A stretch of 64,000 nt of DNA from Theobroma cacao (GCF_000208745.1 NC_030852.1:13165572-13229571), one strand, 5' to 3'. Positions 1-11,799 are shown, counted from the stretch's first letter. Numbers and translations are program-made. Notes: generated from the sequence alone by a model not told the origin.

Positions 1-2605
1 TTCATTTGAAGTGAAAATTTGACCATTTGAATATAATAAAATATTCAATAAAATAAACTATTTTCTTGTAAAATAATTTTTATAAAGCTATCGGTAAATA
101 ATTCTTATAGCGTAAAAGTTAATTATATTCATATATACTATAAAGCAAATAACCAAAGTATAAAATTACTTTTATAGTGACATGTGGGCTCACATCTAAC
201 CAAAATGCATCGGAAGCTGAAAACCTACAGCTTTTGCCGATTCAAGTTCAAATGAAGGTCCTTGTCAAAGTTAGCTAACTATGAAATTCCCCGAGCTTGA
301 AATGTGAGGAAATAAGGGTGGTGAGATTATAAAATCCAAGTGAGTAAACAGACACCATATAAACTATCTAAAGGCGAGTAAATGAAGACGAATTAAAATA
401 TTCTTTTCCAATATATGTTTTATAACATAAATATTCAGTTTACTCAATTAATCAACTTGGCTTATATATCTCACAAAACTTGGCTCCTGCTAAAATCATT
501 CCCGGGGATGCCTTGGCCTAGGCATCTGACCATGACCACCAAGGCTGTTAAATGTCTTTACATCCGAAATTCTAGCCATGCCTTGGTGTTGGCTGAGTCT
601 CACTCTCACGCGGTGGTCCACGTGAAGTGCACTCAAATCTTTACCTCCAGAGACACCCTCCACACGGCTCTTCGATAGAGGTAAGGTATACCTGATTATG
701 TGCCCCCTCTTTTAGGCTGGTCCACATAACCTCCACTGCAGGGATTATGGATTATTTTATCTACCACCTGATTTATAGAATCTTTATCTGCATGACATGG
801 CAATTTATCGCAACCTAGCCTCTCAAGGCTGAATACATAGTACAAATAATTTTAACGCCAAAAATCAGTTTAGCCATTCATGCTCATATATTGTCATAAG
901 CTATTCAATTTAAAACCATAAATTTACAACACATCAAGTGGTCTCTAATTACTCTATTTTCAAAACTATAATTCAATTTCAAGACAGTGTGATAAAATCA
1001 TTTCATTATATCACATTTTGCTTATAAAACACAAGATTTACCATTTAAACTCATTTTCCATAAAATCACAAAATCGGAGAAAAACCACTTTAGATAATTA
1101 AGATGATAGTAAGGTTACTCACAGTTCTAGGAGTCGATATACTCCTAATCCCAGTCTTCAAGTACAATCTCTGTACTTTTACCAGTGTAATTTGCTCACT
1201 ACCTATCCACAATGTACAATACATAATTCACCACATTAATGCTTGACCATTATAAAATCAATTTAGGCTCGATGTATATGCATGATATGATATGCAACTT
1301 ATCCGACTACCGCTTAAACGCAGTGTTGACCCAATTCGGCCTATTACCCGATTAAATGACATTTGTATCCGATTTAATCCCAAATTACTCCATTTCATTT
1401 CTAATATTTCAATTCACTAAATATAATTCCAATAATCTAAAATTCAGCCTAACAACCCTCACAATTCTTCTTGAAAATTTCGGCCATTGTGGTGCATTAT
1501 CACTAAAAATTTTCCCATTCCAGTTTCTCACCATAAATCATCATTTCATCAATTTTTCAACCAATTCACTTGATCACAAAATCAATTCATTACTTCTACA
1601 CTTCACATAGGGTTCGGCCATTGAAGGTTCATGGGAAAAATGGATTCTTTTCTTGTTGTTTTGTTTCTAAACATGCTTAACTAAATCTAAACACCAACAT
1701 AACTCAAAATCAAACAATTCCAACATCATTTCTCTCACCAAACCCATTCGGCCAGCCATGATTTTCCCATGAAAACATACAATCCAACCATGGAAATTAA
1801 GGAGAAATGCATGGGTAAGGTAAATCACTAGCAAAATAAAAAAAAATTTACCTTTGCCTGATCAAATCATTGAATTCTAACACTTTCTCTTTGATTTTCC
1901 CCACCTAGGGTTTGTTCTTCCTTGATTTCTCTTCTCTTCTGGTTTGACCGACCCCTATGGGAGAAATGGGCTGATTTTTAGGCCATTTTATAAAGAAACA
2001 ATAAAATAATAAAAGCATGACACATGACATTTCCTTATTGGTTCAAATTTTAAATATTTAACTTTTAATTCTTTAATTCTCCACCACACATTTATCATGT
2101 TTATCCATTTCCATGATGAATAAAATCACTTGGCCTTGACAAGTGTCAGGGGTGAAAATTTACTGATTTGCCCCCGGGGCGGTACAATTACCGTTTTACC
2201 CTTATACTCCAAAAATATCGAAATTACAACTTTTTCACTTATCAACTTCAAATTATACTCCAATGAGTTAAATGTGATCAATCTTGATCAAAAACTTCTT
2301 CCAATATTCCAATTTTATCCTCAAGTGGCAAAATTACCATTTTACCCCTAGATAGTGAAAATTTTGATTTGACTCTAAATTAATCCTCGAACTTCGAATC
2401 ACCATTTTCAGTCATTCCTTGATTGTAAAATTTTGAATTTCACCTTAAAATCCCTATTTGACCTAGCTCGAGGTTTATATCAACTTTATTGTAGCTTTAG
2501 GTACAATATCGACTTTTGTCGATTTTTCGAGGCTCTTTTAGTATGTAAACATGCTATCCATCACATGTATGTCTTGACAAGTATTTTACAAGGTCGGGCT
2601 TTACA
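1..2605 (-). mobile_element. Partial Ty3/gypsy-type LTR (family A), left end outside window
   Basis: Non-coding LTR sequence in reverse orientation. Its right border on + reads GGTCGGGCTTTACA, the complement of the TGTAAAGCCCGACC start seen on the + strand LTRs at 30651 and 41482. Internal blocks also match those LTRs in reverse order: the fragment with ATAATCTCACCACCC on the opposite strand, the 'cagtgagtaaac' block, the stem near 'gtactcctaatcccagtc', and U3 blocks of the type GCAAAATGGTAATTT. The usual left terminus TGTCACGACCC lies beyond base 1, so TSD and solo or full-length state cannot be judged. The base run right of it is AAACG. The short ORFs inside have no recognisable domain. Confidence 0.8.
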
Positions 2606-3060
2606 AAACGGCAAAGTGATAATGTGAGACACGGGTGTGACACGACAGGGTTTAGAGTGTGTGACACGCCATGGAGGGAATTTGTGACATGGCAGGGTGA
2701 AAATGTGTGAGATGACACGGTGAGAATATGTGACACAAGTGTGACACGACAACGTTTAGAGTGTGTGACATGTCATGGTTAGAACGTGTGACACGACAAG
2801 GTCATAATGTGTGAAACGACACAGTGATAATGTGTGACACGGGTGTGATACGACAAGATTTAGAGTGTGTGACACGCCATTGAGGGAATTTGTGACACTC
2901 CAGGGTGATAATGCGTGAGACGACGCGGTGAGAATATGTAAGATGGGTGTGACACGACAGCGTTTAGAGTGTGGGACATGCCATGGTCAGACGTGTGACA
3001 TGGCATGGCTTGAACGTGTGACACGCCATGGGTTGAATATGTGACACACCATGGTGTGAA
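2606..3060. repeat. Tandem array I, ~26-bp units in a 104-bp higher-order repeat
   Basis: Units of about 26 bp are built around GTGTGACACG(A/C)C. The block TTTAGAGTGTG recurs at 2651, 2755, 2859 and 2963, exactly 104 bp apart, so four 26-bp units form a higher-order repeat. The array ends about 60 bp before the TATA-like box of the Ulp1-like gene. Confidence 0.85.
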
Positions 3061-3118
3061 AGAAGGTGGGCAAATGACAAGGAAGGCGTTTGGACTTCCA
3101 CTGAATGAATGAAATTAA

Positions 3119-3127
3119 TATAAAAGG
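3119..3127 (+). promoter_or_regulatory. TATA-like box of the Ulp1-like gene
   Basis: TATAAAAGG lies about 143 bp before the proposed ATG at 3270 and just after tandem array I. It is placed as expected for a promoter, but there is no transcript evidence. Confidence 0.45.
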
Positions 3128-3508
3128 CCATTTCATTTTAATTAAATATTTTTCTGAAATCGTAAACGTTTGTGTGAAGGAAGTAAGAGAGTTTTATTCA
3201 TTCTTCATTCCAAAAGGTAGCAAAGAGTTCGACTTCGTTCTTTGTAAGCTTAACTACATCACAGCAACAATGTCGGCTATCAGTGAAGAGGTCAGTTAGT
3301 CTAAAATTAATCTTTCTTCTGTTCGTTGATTTTTTGCTAGGTTGGTTTGATATGTTGGTGTTTTTTGCAATTGTTATGCTTTGTTTAAGCTGTTTTCTTT
3401 CTGTTTTTTCTTTTGTTATTTCTTTGCTTAAATTGTTATGCTTTGCAATTGATATGTTGCTTAAACTGTTTTCTTCCAAAGTGTTGAAGGGGGTCCGTGT
3501 CTACAAAT

Positions 3509-4003
3509 GGCGTGTTGTGGGTTAACTGGTTTTTTGGGTTTTTAGCGTGTCACGACTGTTCCTAGCGTGTTGTGGCTTAACTGGTTTTTTGGGTTTTTAG
3601 AGTGTCACGGTTGTTCCTGGCGTGTTGTGGGTTAACTGGATTTTTGGGTTTTTGGCGTGTCACGGTTGTTCCTGACGTGTTGTGGGTTAACTGGTTTTTT
3701 GGGTTTTTAGCGTGTCATGTCTATTCCTAGCGTGTAGTGGGTTAACTGATTTTTTTGGTTTTTGGAGTGTCACGGTTGTTCCTGGCGTGTTGTGGGTTAA
3801 CTTGATTTTTGGGTTTTTGGCGTGTCACAGCTGTGCCTGGCGTGTTGTGGGTTAACTGGTTTTTTGGGTTTTTAGTGTGTCATGGTTGTTCCTGGCATGT
3901 TGTGGGGTAAATAGATTTTTAGGTTTTTGGCGTGTCATGGCTATTCCTGGCATGTTGTGGGTTAACTGATTTTTTGTGTTTTTAGCGTGTCACGGCTATT
4001 GGT
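3509..4003. repeat. Tandem array II: nine 55-bp units in intron 1
   Basis: The anchor TTAAC (or its variant) recurs at 3522, 3577, 3632, 3687, 3742, 3797, 3852, 3907 and 3962: nine units of exactly 55 bp with substitutions but no length change. Each unit carries GCGTGTCAC or a one-base variant and GCGTGTTGTGG. It lies inside intron 1 (3291-4206) of the Ulp1-like gene. Confidence 0.9.
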
Positions 4004-4027
4004 GTAACGAGTCAGTAATTACAGTGA

Positions 4028-4135
4028 CTGGCGTGTCACGACACGGATATGCATGGCGTGTCACGACACGGATATGAATGGCATGTCACGACATTTGACT
4101 TGATATGTATGGCGTGTTACAACATTTATTTTTTT
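4028..4135. repeat. Short array of dyad motif CGTGTCACGACACG at end of intron 1
   Basis: CGTGTCACGACACG occurs twice, followed by degenerate copies. It has 6-bp inverted arms (CGTGTC / GACACG) around a 2-bp centre. The last part, GTATGGCGTGTTACAACATT, is the reverse complement of the monomer type in the array at 15250-15560. Confidence 0.75.
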
Positions 4136-4671
4136 CTTCAGTATACCTTGTTTCCACATTATGGGTTAACTCACTCATGCACGTGTGCCATGTTTTGCAA
4201 GTGCAGTCCAGTCAATATGAGGATCTTGATAGTTTGCTTCTTGTGCCGAGGGAGAAGTGGGTGTTCAATGTCGCTATCAACACCCACTGTAAGTGGTCGC
4301 AACTGCATTACATCAACAATACTCTCCAAGAGAAAGGGGAGTACGATGTAGTGAAGCGTACATGTTTCGGAATGCTGCTGGACGTATATCCATAAGGCTA
4401 CTTCAACGCTGGTCTCCTGCATAACATCATGATTCATCGAATCAATGAGACAGAGGCAACGGAGCACGAGCTATGGTTTGCCATTGGCAAGAGCAAGGGG
4501 TGGATATCAAAGCAGGAGTTCCGCCTTATCATCGGACTGAAGTTTGGTCCAATGCCCGATGTGTTCAGATGACCATACGAGGTTGTTGCGGACGGAAGTC
4601 ATGCCAGATATTGAAACGGGCAGCAGAGCATTAAGCTGTAGGAGTTGCTTGATACTTTTCGCGGAGGTAAC

Positions 4672-5438
4672 TGTCATAGCCCAATTTTTGGGCCATGACC
4701 GGCATAAGGGCCCAATGGGCTCAGCCCACTAAGCCTAAGCAAGCCTATTTACATAATCTTATACATTAATCCACGTTTCTTTAAAATTCAAAATTCGTAG
4801 TGTTCAAGTATAGTTCTTTTGAAAACAATTCATAAAACCCAATCATGCATTCATAATGGCATCATCAACCACTATATACATATATAGATTAACAAATGAA
4901 TCTTAATATTCCACATCAAGTATTCATATACACATAATTAGACCTTGACCGTCAGTGGAGTGACTTCGAGCACGGTTGCTAATATTTAATGTCATGGTAA
5001 ACCTACCGAGCAATGGATAGGGAGGAGCACCTCGTCCTAGGACCCGGTCACCTTTAACTCAAATAACCTAAAACATGAAGTTTAAAAATGTGAGTATAAA
5101 CCCAGTGAGTGAACATAGGAAGGGAACAAGCAACGTTAAGGAAAGTTTAGAAATCATGATGCACTTAAGTTCAAAAAGAATGCAATTTAGTTTAACTCTT
5201 ATTAAAACCCCTCATTTCAAACTTGATTAAATATATTCCTTAATGTTGAGAGTCCATGATCAACTATGGTGCTAAAAAAATGGAAAATGGGGCAGCAACC
5301 AAATAAGGTAGCAAGCAAAATAGAATGTTTCTCGCTGCAATGACAAAATCAACTTGAAAATACTTAACAATTTTCAAGATTCAACATGCAAGATTTCACA
5401 TATATTACAACCATATACCATATTCATGAACTGCCTAT

Positions 5439-5478
<40 letters not shown>

Positions 5479-7657
5479 ACCACCAATACCACCACCACCT
5501 CACCCAACTCATGTGTAACCCCCACATCGCACACATAGTTGGAGTTATCGTGTGCATCCCCCATATCGTGCACAACTAATACCACCATGTGCCTCCCCCA
5601 CATCGCGCACAGGTAATATCATCATCCACACTCCCCCAACTGTCATCACCGGCATGTGCTCCCCCACATCGCGCACATGCTCAGTTATAATTACAACAAT
5701 ATTACTATCAATACATATCATATAAATTTAGATATATATATCAACATAATACAGGGCACATGGATTCATCATAGTCGCATTCCACAACGCAAAACGTTCC
5801 ATTCAAAAGCTTGTTCCCATGCATATTTTAGAGAAAATAGATGAAATATTTCAATGGATTTAATCAAACACATATACCCTAATCCCAAAACATTTTAATG
5901 TAAGTTCACTCACCTTACGATAGCGGGATATTACATCGCTATTTGTTCGGAGGCGTATCTAGCTATTCCTACTTGCAGGTCGCTTGTTATTTCCTCCGGC
6001 ACGCCACCACAGTACTCTAACTTTACCTTTGTATTTCCTAGCAACAATTCAAATACAATTACCTTTAGTGTACATCATTCCTACTTCTCTTTTTCCTTCA
6101 ATCACGAATCCTTGTTCAACTAACTTATATCTTGATACATTTTTACCAAAGTTGCCTTTATCCTTTACTTGTGTAATTATTTAGATTATAGATACCGACA
6201 ACTTATTTATAACTCTAACACATATATTAATCTTGTCTAAGGATATTTATCAAGTTTAACCATCATTTCCACAACAATTACCTAACATATGGCAGCAACT
6301 ACAAATTTACTTCCATCAAACACTTTCTAAGTTTACATGTAACACTATTCTCATTTACATGTTGCCACCAAGCATAACATCAATATCCATTCCTACGCAC
6401 CAACATCCATAACCTTTTAAGCTTTTCCTAACAACATATATATCCACACAATTCATTTCTTTTCCAAACTTCTAATTAATATAATTTCCTTCCAACCATA
6501 CCCATGACACCACAATAATACTACATATTGTACGCAATCATTCCCACCATAGTAAATCAATCGTAGGCTTCAAATTATAGTATGAAGCTTACCACTTGGT
6601 TTTAGCTTGGATTTCACCCAACAAAATTCATAATTCCCTCACACCCATGGCCACCATAGCTGCCACAAATTGATTCACTCATTATTTTTCCAAGGATTTA
6701 ACCAACCATGAGCTTAAAAACACAAAATCCTTACCTTATGTTTCTTGAACTACAAAACTAAGCTTTTTCTTCCTTCCTCTCTTTTTCTTTCTTCTTCTCC
6801 TAGGGTTTAGATGTGCTGAAAATTGGGGTTAGAAGCTGCAGGTTTAGTGCCCAAGAAGTTTGGAGAAGAAAGACGTAACAAAAGAAAGGAAATGAAAAGA
6901 AAACAACGAAAAGAATTTGAAAAAAACTCCATTTTCATGGTGGTGAATGAGAAGATGGCGTTGGAAGCTTCAAGAATGAAGAAGAAAATATCTTGTTGGG
7001 AGGATAAGGACGGTTATGGCTGACAAGGATGAGAGTCAAAGCTTCCTTTGGAAGCTTTGACCAAACTTTATGCAAAATTACCGTTTTGCCCTCTAAGTTT
7101 CTTCCCTTTTTAATTTAGTCCTCCCAACACTCATTTAACTCCAATTTTCTTCTATTATCTTCTTCTACACATGTACAAACAATGTGTAAAGTTTGTACCC
7201 CAATGCGGTGTCCCCATAATATTTAAAATATTTATTTACTCGCGCTATTTTTATTTAATAAAGACACGCGGGCCCCATTAACGTCATTTTTCTTTGAAAT
7301 TTTCTCGTTCTTCTTCTCCCCCACTTAGATTGACCATATACTCCTCCTTCATGGAAAATTTTGACACTGAATAAAATATTAATATTTTAATAATATTTTA
7401 TTAATAAAATATTATTTTATTTCAAAAATTTCCTCATCTCCTTGTTACCCAAAATACCTTATTATGCCTCAATTCACTTTCGAATAACTTTTTATCTCAC
7501 AAACTTTCCTGATAAAAATATTATTATTTTTTCGCGTGTGGAATATTTTATCCCAAACTATTCCTTTCATCTTTCATCATTTTTAAACATTATAATTAAC
7601 CTTAATTGGCATCCGATAAGCTTTATTAGTCACCATATCAAAATACGGGGTATGACA
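4672..7657 (-). mobile_element. Solo LTR, gypsy type, inserted in the Ulp1-like gene (TSD GTAAC)
   Basis: Bounded by TGTCATAGCCC on the left and GGGGTATGACA on the right, with GTAAC at 4667-4671 and again at 7658-7662. The length is 2986 bp. The reverse strand begins TGTCATACCCCGTATTTTG and shares blocks with the gypsy LTRs to the right, such as the 'cgatagcgggatattac' stretch. It also contains a (TA)n run near 5443-5473. No internal coding region, PBS or PPT is present, so it is a solo LTR. The lysine-rich ORF at 6823-7023 shows no domain. Confidence 0.9.
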
Positions 7658-8545
7658 GTAACTTTCAGCGATCAGGCGACTCGACCAAGATGGAACTTGT
7701 CTTGATCGCGAATAACATTTTATTTGGTCAAGACTACCTTAGACGCGTGACACCTTGGCTATTGTCATTGGTGGAGGACATCGATACGTAGAATGTCTTC
7801 CCATGGGGTCACTATGTTTGGAGGCTGACTGAGGACTACCTTTTGAAGGGGTTCGAAGTGCCTACCTCAAACTCGCAGAAGGCTACTCGTTTACGGTACA
7901 ACATTTATGGATTCGCATGGGTGATACAAGTACTATCACTAAACATTTATCCATTTCGTTTTGACATAAAAATTTATGGTGGCACTCGTTTATCATTTAC
8001 GGTATGATAATGTTACATTTGACTTGCAGTTCTGGGAAATGGAGGCAATTTCGACCTTCCAAAAAACAGTTGCCCCCTCTGCTCTGAAGGACGTCTACCC
8101 ACGTATATGCAAATGGTAATGTAATAAGAAGTCGAAAGACTTCTACAAAATAGTTGAGAAGTTGGAGTCATCTGAGCAGGTGAGTGAACAACTACTAATT
8201 TCTGCTGTGCATTTGTAGAATAATTTTGCCTAAAATTTAATCACAATCCCTATTTTACAGTTGTGGGTAGTCGAGACCTTAGAGCCCACCCCGAATGAGA
8301 CTAGCCGGGAGTATTTTGTGGACATTGATGTCCTATTATCTAAGGGCCACCAGCACGTGCCAATAGGGCACTTGGAGGATCGGCCAGACTGGGGCTTAGG
8401 TGCTCTAGAAAAGAGGAGAATTAAAAGAGAATAGAGCCATTGGTGACATGAAGCGGAGGCGCACTGCCGCGGCTTTAGTGGATGAGCTGTCAAGCCCTGA
8501 GTTGATGGAGGAAGGGGACAACCATGGCCATGGAGTGAACAGTCG

Positions 8546-8841
8546 GTAAGGAAGATTTTAACGATTTGTGTTCAACAATTCCATATGTGATTATCGAATA
8601 ACATATCTGTGTTTGCAGTTGGACCAAGCAACAACAGCTCCTCAACCACCGACAGGTCCTTCTCAGACGCACACTGTTAATGAGCTGTCGGTAAGATCGG
8701 TTGTAACAATTTGTGTTCAACATTTCTGCATATATTTATCGAGTAACATAGTAATTTTTATCATTGTAGTTGAGGGAGGCGACGATAGCTCCTCAACCAC
8801 TGATTGGTCCTGCTCAACCGCACAGTGGTAACGAGCCGTCG
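8546..8841 (+). repeat. Tandem duplication of an intron + 72-bp exon module
   Basis: Two consecutive modules of about 145 and 151 bp each hold a short intron followed by a 72-bp exon (8619-8690 and 8770-8841). The exons start TTG(A/G)(A/G) and end in (G/C)TGTCG or GCCGTCG before gta. They encode 24-residue repeats rich in Pro, Gln and Thr (APQPPTGPSQTH versus APQPLIGPAQPH). The introns share GTTCAACA and TTATCGAATAACA-like blocks, and a third diverged intron follows. Confidence 0.8.
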
Positions 8842-9385
8842 GTATGGATTTTAATGTTCTAACGATTAATGTTCAACAATCCCTTATATGATTATTGAAT
8901 AACACAGTAATATATGTTATTGCAGTTGACCCATTCGACAAAAGCCAATGATGGAGTAGTCACGAAGCTTCAGCTGCGACGGATCATGCACCGGCATAAA
9001 AAAGACATGTCGGAGTGAAGGCTTAGATTCAGTCATTGACTCTGGCCATGCAGACGTTTGAGGACCGTGTCGTTGCTCCTATTCTAGAGGGCTTGAAATC
9101 ATAAGTACAATATTCTATCTTTGCTCATATATTGGTCATTTATGTTTAGTAGGTGTAGTTCTATTTTTTGTTCTCGATTTATGGTTTATGGTATTTTATG
9201 AGCTAACGGATTTTCCCATTTGTCTCGTTCTGTAGGGTGGTCCTTCATCTCACAATGCTGGTGAGGACGACGATGATGTTGATGATGGGCAGCATGATGA
9301 AGCTGCTGTTCATATTCACGATGATGTTGTTGGCCGTGACGGAGATGATGCTGTGGTAGGGGATGTGACCCTTCAATCAGATGAT

Positions 9386-9735
9386 GCTGAAGGAGTCCAT
9401 GTTCCTCAAGTTGATTCGGTTATTGATGCATCTGCTGGAGGGAAGGGGGACCTTCACTCACTCGTGGCTGAAGGAGTCCATGTTCTTGAGGCTGATTCGG
9501 TTATCGATGCATTTTCGAGAAGGGAGGGGGACCTTCACTCACTTGTGGCTGAAGAAGTCCATGTTCCTGAGGCTTATTCGGTTATCAATGCATCTGCGGG
9601 AGGGGAGGGGGACCTTCAGTCGCTTGTGGTTGAAGGAGAACATCTTTTTGAGGCCTATGCAGTAATTGAGGTAGCAGCAAGAGGGGATGGGAACCTTTCA
9701 TCTCTTCAGGCTGAAGGGGACCATCTTCCTCAGAG
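9386..9735 (+). repeat. 81-bp (27-residue) acidic repeats in exon 8 of the Ulp1-like gene
   Basis: The GCTGAAGGAG-type anchor recurs at 9386, 9467, 9548, 9629 and 9710, exactly 81 bp apart, so the protein repeat stays in frame. The repeat reads approximately AEGVHVPEADSVIDASAGGE followed by GDLHSLV. It follows an Asp-rich stretch (EDDDDVDD, near 9265-9300). This is likely a disordered linker between the DUF1985 part and the peptidase. Confidence 0.8.
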
Positions 9736-11035
9736 CACTCTTAAAACCAGCGGGACATGGTTGTTGTTAGTACAGTCTGATGTCCATCATTGTGCAGCAT
9801 AAATTTCAGACCCAACTGAGCTGGCACGAGTCAAACTGGCAAGCAAATACATGTCAAGCCCATATATCAACCCCTCAGTGAGTCGTTGGGATATGAAGGA
9901 CGCAATGGTGGAAGCATACGAAGCTTTCAAGAAAGACGAGTGTGTGAGGTAAGCTCATAAATAACATTGCAAATATTGTTTTTTAATGAAACATTAATCT
10001 ACAAGGCTTTTGAAATTCATTTTGTTACATATGCAGGCTTGACGTTGGGATCTTAGGGGATCAAGGTGCTGAAATTTTCACAACATTAGAGGATCCCAAA
10101 GAAGAAATGAGTAGTGAACATATAAACGCATGCCTCAGCGTACTCTGTAAGCGAATGATAGGGCCGAAGTTGAAGCTGTACACTACCCGTGCATGTGTGG
10201 TTGACACGATATTCTTCGTAAGTTTATTTGAAAATTTTTTAATTCTGAAAATACTAAGTTTTTTATTGCATTAAGTGTAAGCTAATGTATACATGCTTCA
10301 CAGGACACCATCCATCTGCTACACACCGCATTTCCAATTGAAGATGCCCGATCCACGATAGAAATTTTGTATGAGTTGTGGGGGTACATGGAGGGTGAGA
10401 GGCCGACATATGACAAAAAATGGGAAGATGTCGATTTCATCCTCGCACCTTGCAATGTGAGCGGGCATTGGGTGGTAGCAAAGATCGACTTGGTGAGGTG
10501 GACGATAAAGGTGGTGGACTCCCCAAGAACTTCGGATGCTAAGGATAACGGAGTGCGTGCGGCTCAGATGACACCCCTTACGACTATTATGCCAATCATC
10601 TGCCACTAAGTCGGTTATTTCAACAAAACGCACCGAAAGACACGGGATTTGACGTCGATGCCATTGGAAATCCATTTGCCAAAAGCTAAAGTGCATCGGC
10701 AGAATGATAGTGTCAGCTAGGTATGTTCATGATAAGGTACATTGACGATATTTTGCAATTGAAAAATATCAGAGTTAAGTAGAATATGATTGTAAATATG
10801 CGTCACGAATATGCTCTAGAAGTTTTTTCCAACAGTTGTGAGAGCGAACCTTGAACATATTGGCCCTTGTATGTACATCATTTTTTTTTGTATATACAAT
10901 TAATTTTATTAATTTTAATATTCGTACATTTTACACATTACTTTCCCATTACTTCTTCTTTATCAATTCAAACACAGTGCCTATCAATATTAGAAGCTGA
11001 TGTAAATTTTAAATTACTACTGCAACCACGTGGCG

Positions 11036-11790
11036 TGTCACCCTAGTGGGGCATGGCGTGTCACCCCACAAGACTACAACAAGTTAGCATGTCACGCCAG
11101 AAGTTTGCATGCACTCAGCGTGTCAGCATAATTGGCCCGTGCCGTGTCACCCCACAAGATTGCAACAAGTCAGCGTGTCACGTCAGAAGTCTGCATGCAC
11201 TCAGCGTGTTACCACAATTGGCCCCTGTCGTGTCACCCCACAAGACTGCAACAAGTTAGCGTATCACGCCAGAAGTATGCATGCAAGCACTCAGCGTGTC
11301 ACCATAATTGGCCCGTGCTGTGTCACCCCACAAGACTGCAACAAGTCAGCGTGTCATGCCAGATGTTTGCATGCACTCAGCGTGTCACCACAATTGGCCT
11401 CTGTCGTGTCACCCCACAAGACTGCAACAAGTCAGAATGTCACGTCAAAAGTCTGCATGCACTCAACGTGTCACCACAATTGGCCCCTGCCGTGTCACCC
11501 CATAAGACTGCAACAAGTCAGCGTGTCACGCCAGAAGTCTGCATGCAAGCACTTAGCGTGTCACCATAATTGGCCCGTGCTGTGTCACCCCACAAGACTG
11601 CAACAAGTCAACGTGTCACGCCAGAAGTCTGCATGCGCTCAACGTGTCACCACAATTGGCCAGTGCTGTGTCACCCCACAAGACTACAACAAGTCAGCAT
11701 GTCATGCCAGAAGTCTGCATGCACTCAGCGTGTCACCACAAGCATTTGTTCCCACTCAGTGTGTCACCACAAGATGCCATTCACATCTAC
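11036..11790. repeat. Tandem array III: eight 86/90-bp units between the convergent genes
   Basis: The ACT(G/A)CAACAAG anchor (ATTGCAACAAG at 11159) occurs at 11073, 11159, 11245, 11335, 11421, 11507, 11597 and 11683. The spacing is 86, 86, 90, 86, 86, 90, 86. The 90-bp units contain an extra AAGC, so a three-unit (262-bp) higher-order repeat is visible. Every unit has several CGTGTCAC copies. Long open frames in several frames arise only because the monomer lacks stop codons. Confidence 0.9.
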
Positions 11791-11799
11791 CAATTACAA

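Larger units (their letters stand above)
3270..10854 (+). pseudogene. DUF1985 + Ulp1 (C48) SUMO-protease-like pseudogene of a MULE
   Basis: Broken multi-exon gene. Exon 1 is probably 3270-3290 (seven codons, ATG to GAG, then gtcagt). Exon 2 starts at 4207 after tgcag and keeps phase. It encodes DUF1985 features (ELWFAIGKSKGW, FRLIIGLKFG) and resumes in frame after the solo LTR (4672-7657) with MELVLIANNILFGQ and FPWGHYVW, up to 7929. Further exons are 8030-8179, 8261-8545, 8619-8690, 8770-8841, 8926-~9104, 9236-9948, 10037-10217 and 10304-10854. The last holds the C48 peptidase: VDFILAPCNVSGHWVVAKID (catalytic His), VVDSP (Asp), then QNDSVS. The catalytic Cys codon is lost to a 1-base deletion near 10717; GMFMIRYID follows in the shifted frame. 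In-frame stops occur at about 4393, 4570 and 7779, and in exon 8. Family members cleave SUMO-type isopeptide bonds; this copy cannot. Exon limits are inferred from GT-AG sites and frame. Confidence 0.8.

Noticed and set aside
2606..3060. CRISPR-like repeat arrays
   Set aside because: The units are contiguous, with no unique spacers, and the context is a plant nuclear genome.
5443..5473. (TA)n microsatellites (also near 26062, 30060, 47253, 48094, 57661, 61437)
   Set aside because: They are simple repeats inside LTRs at homologous positions, so not independent features.
6823..7023. Lysine-rich 66-aa ORF
   Set aside because: It lies inside a solo LTR, has low complexity and no domain.
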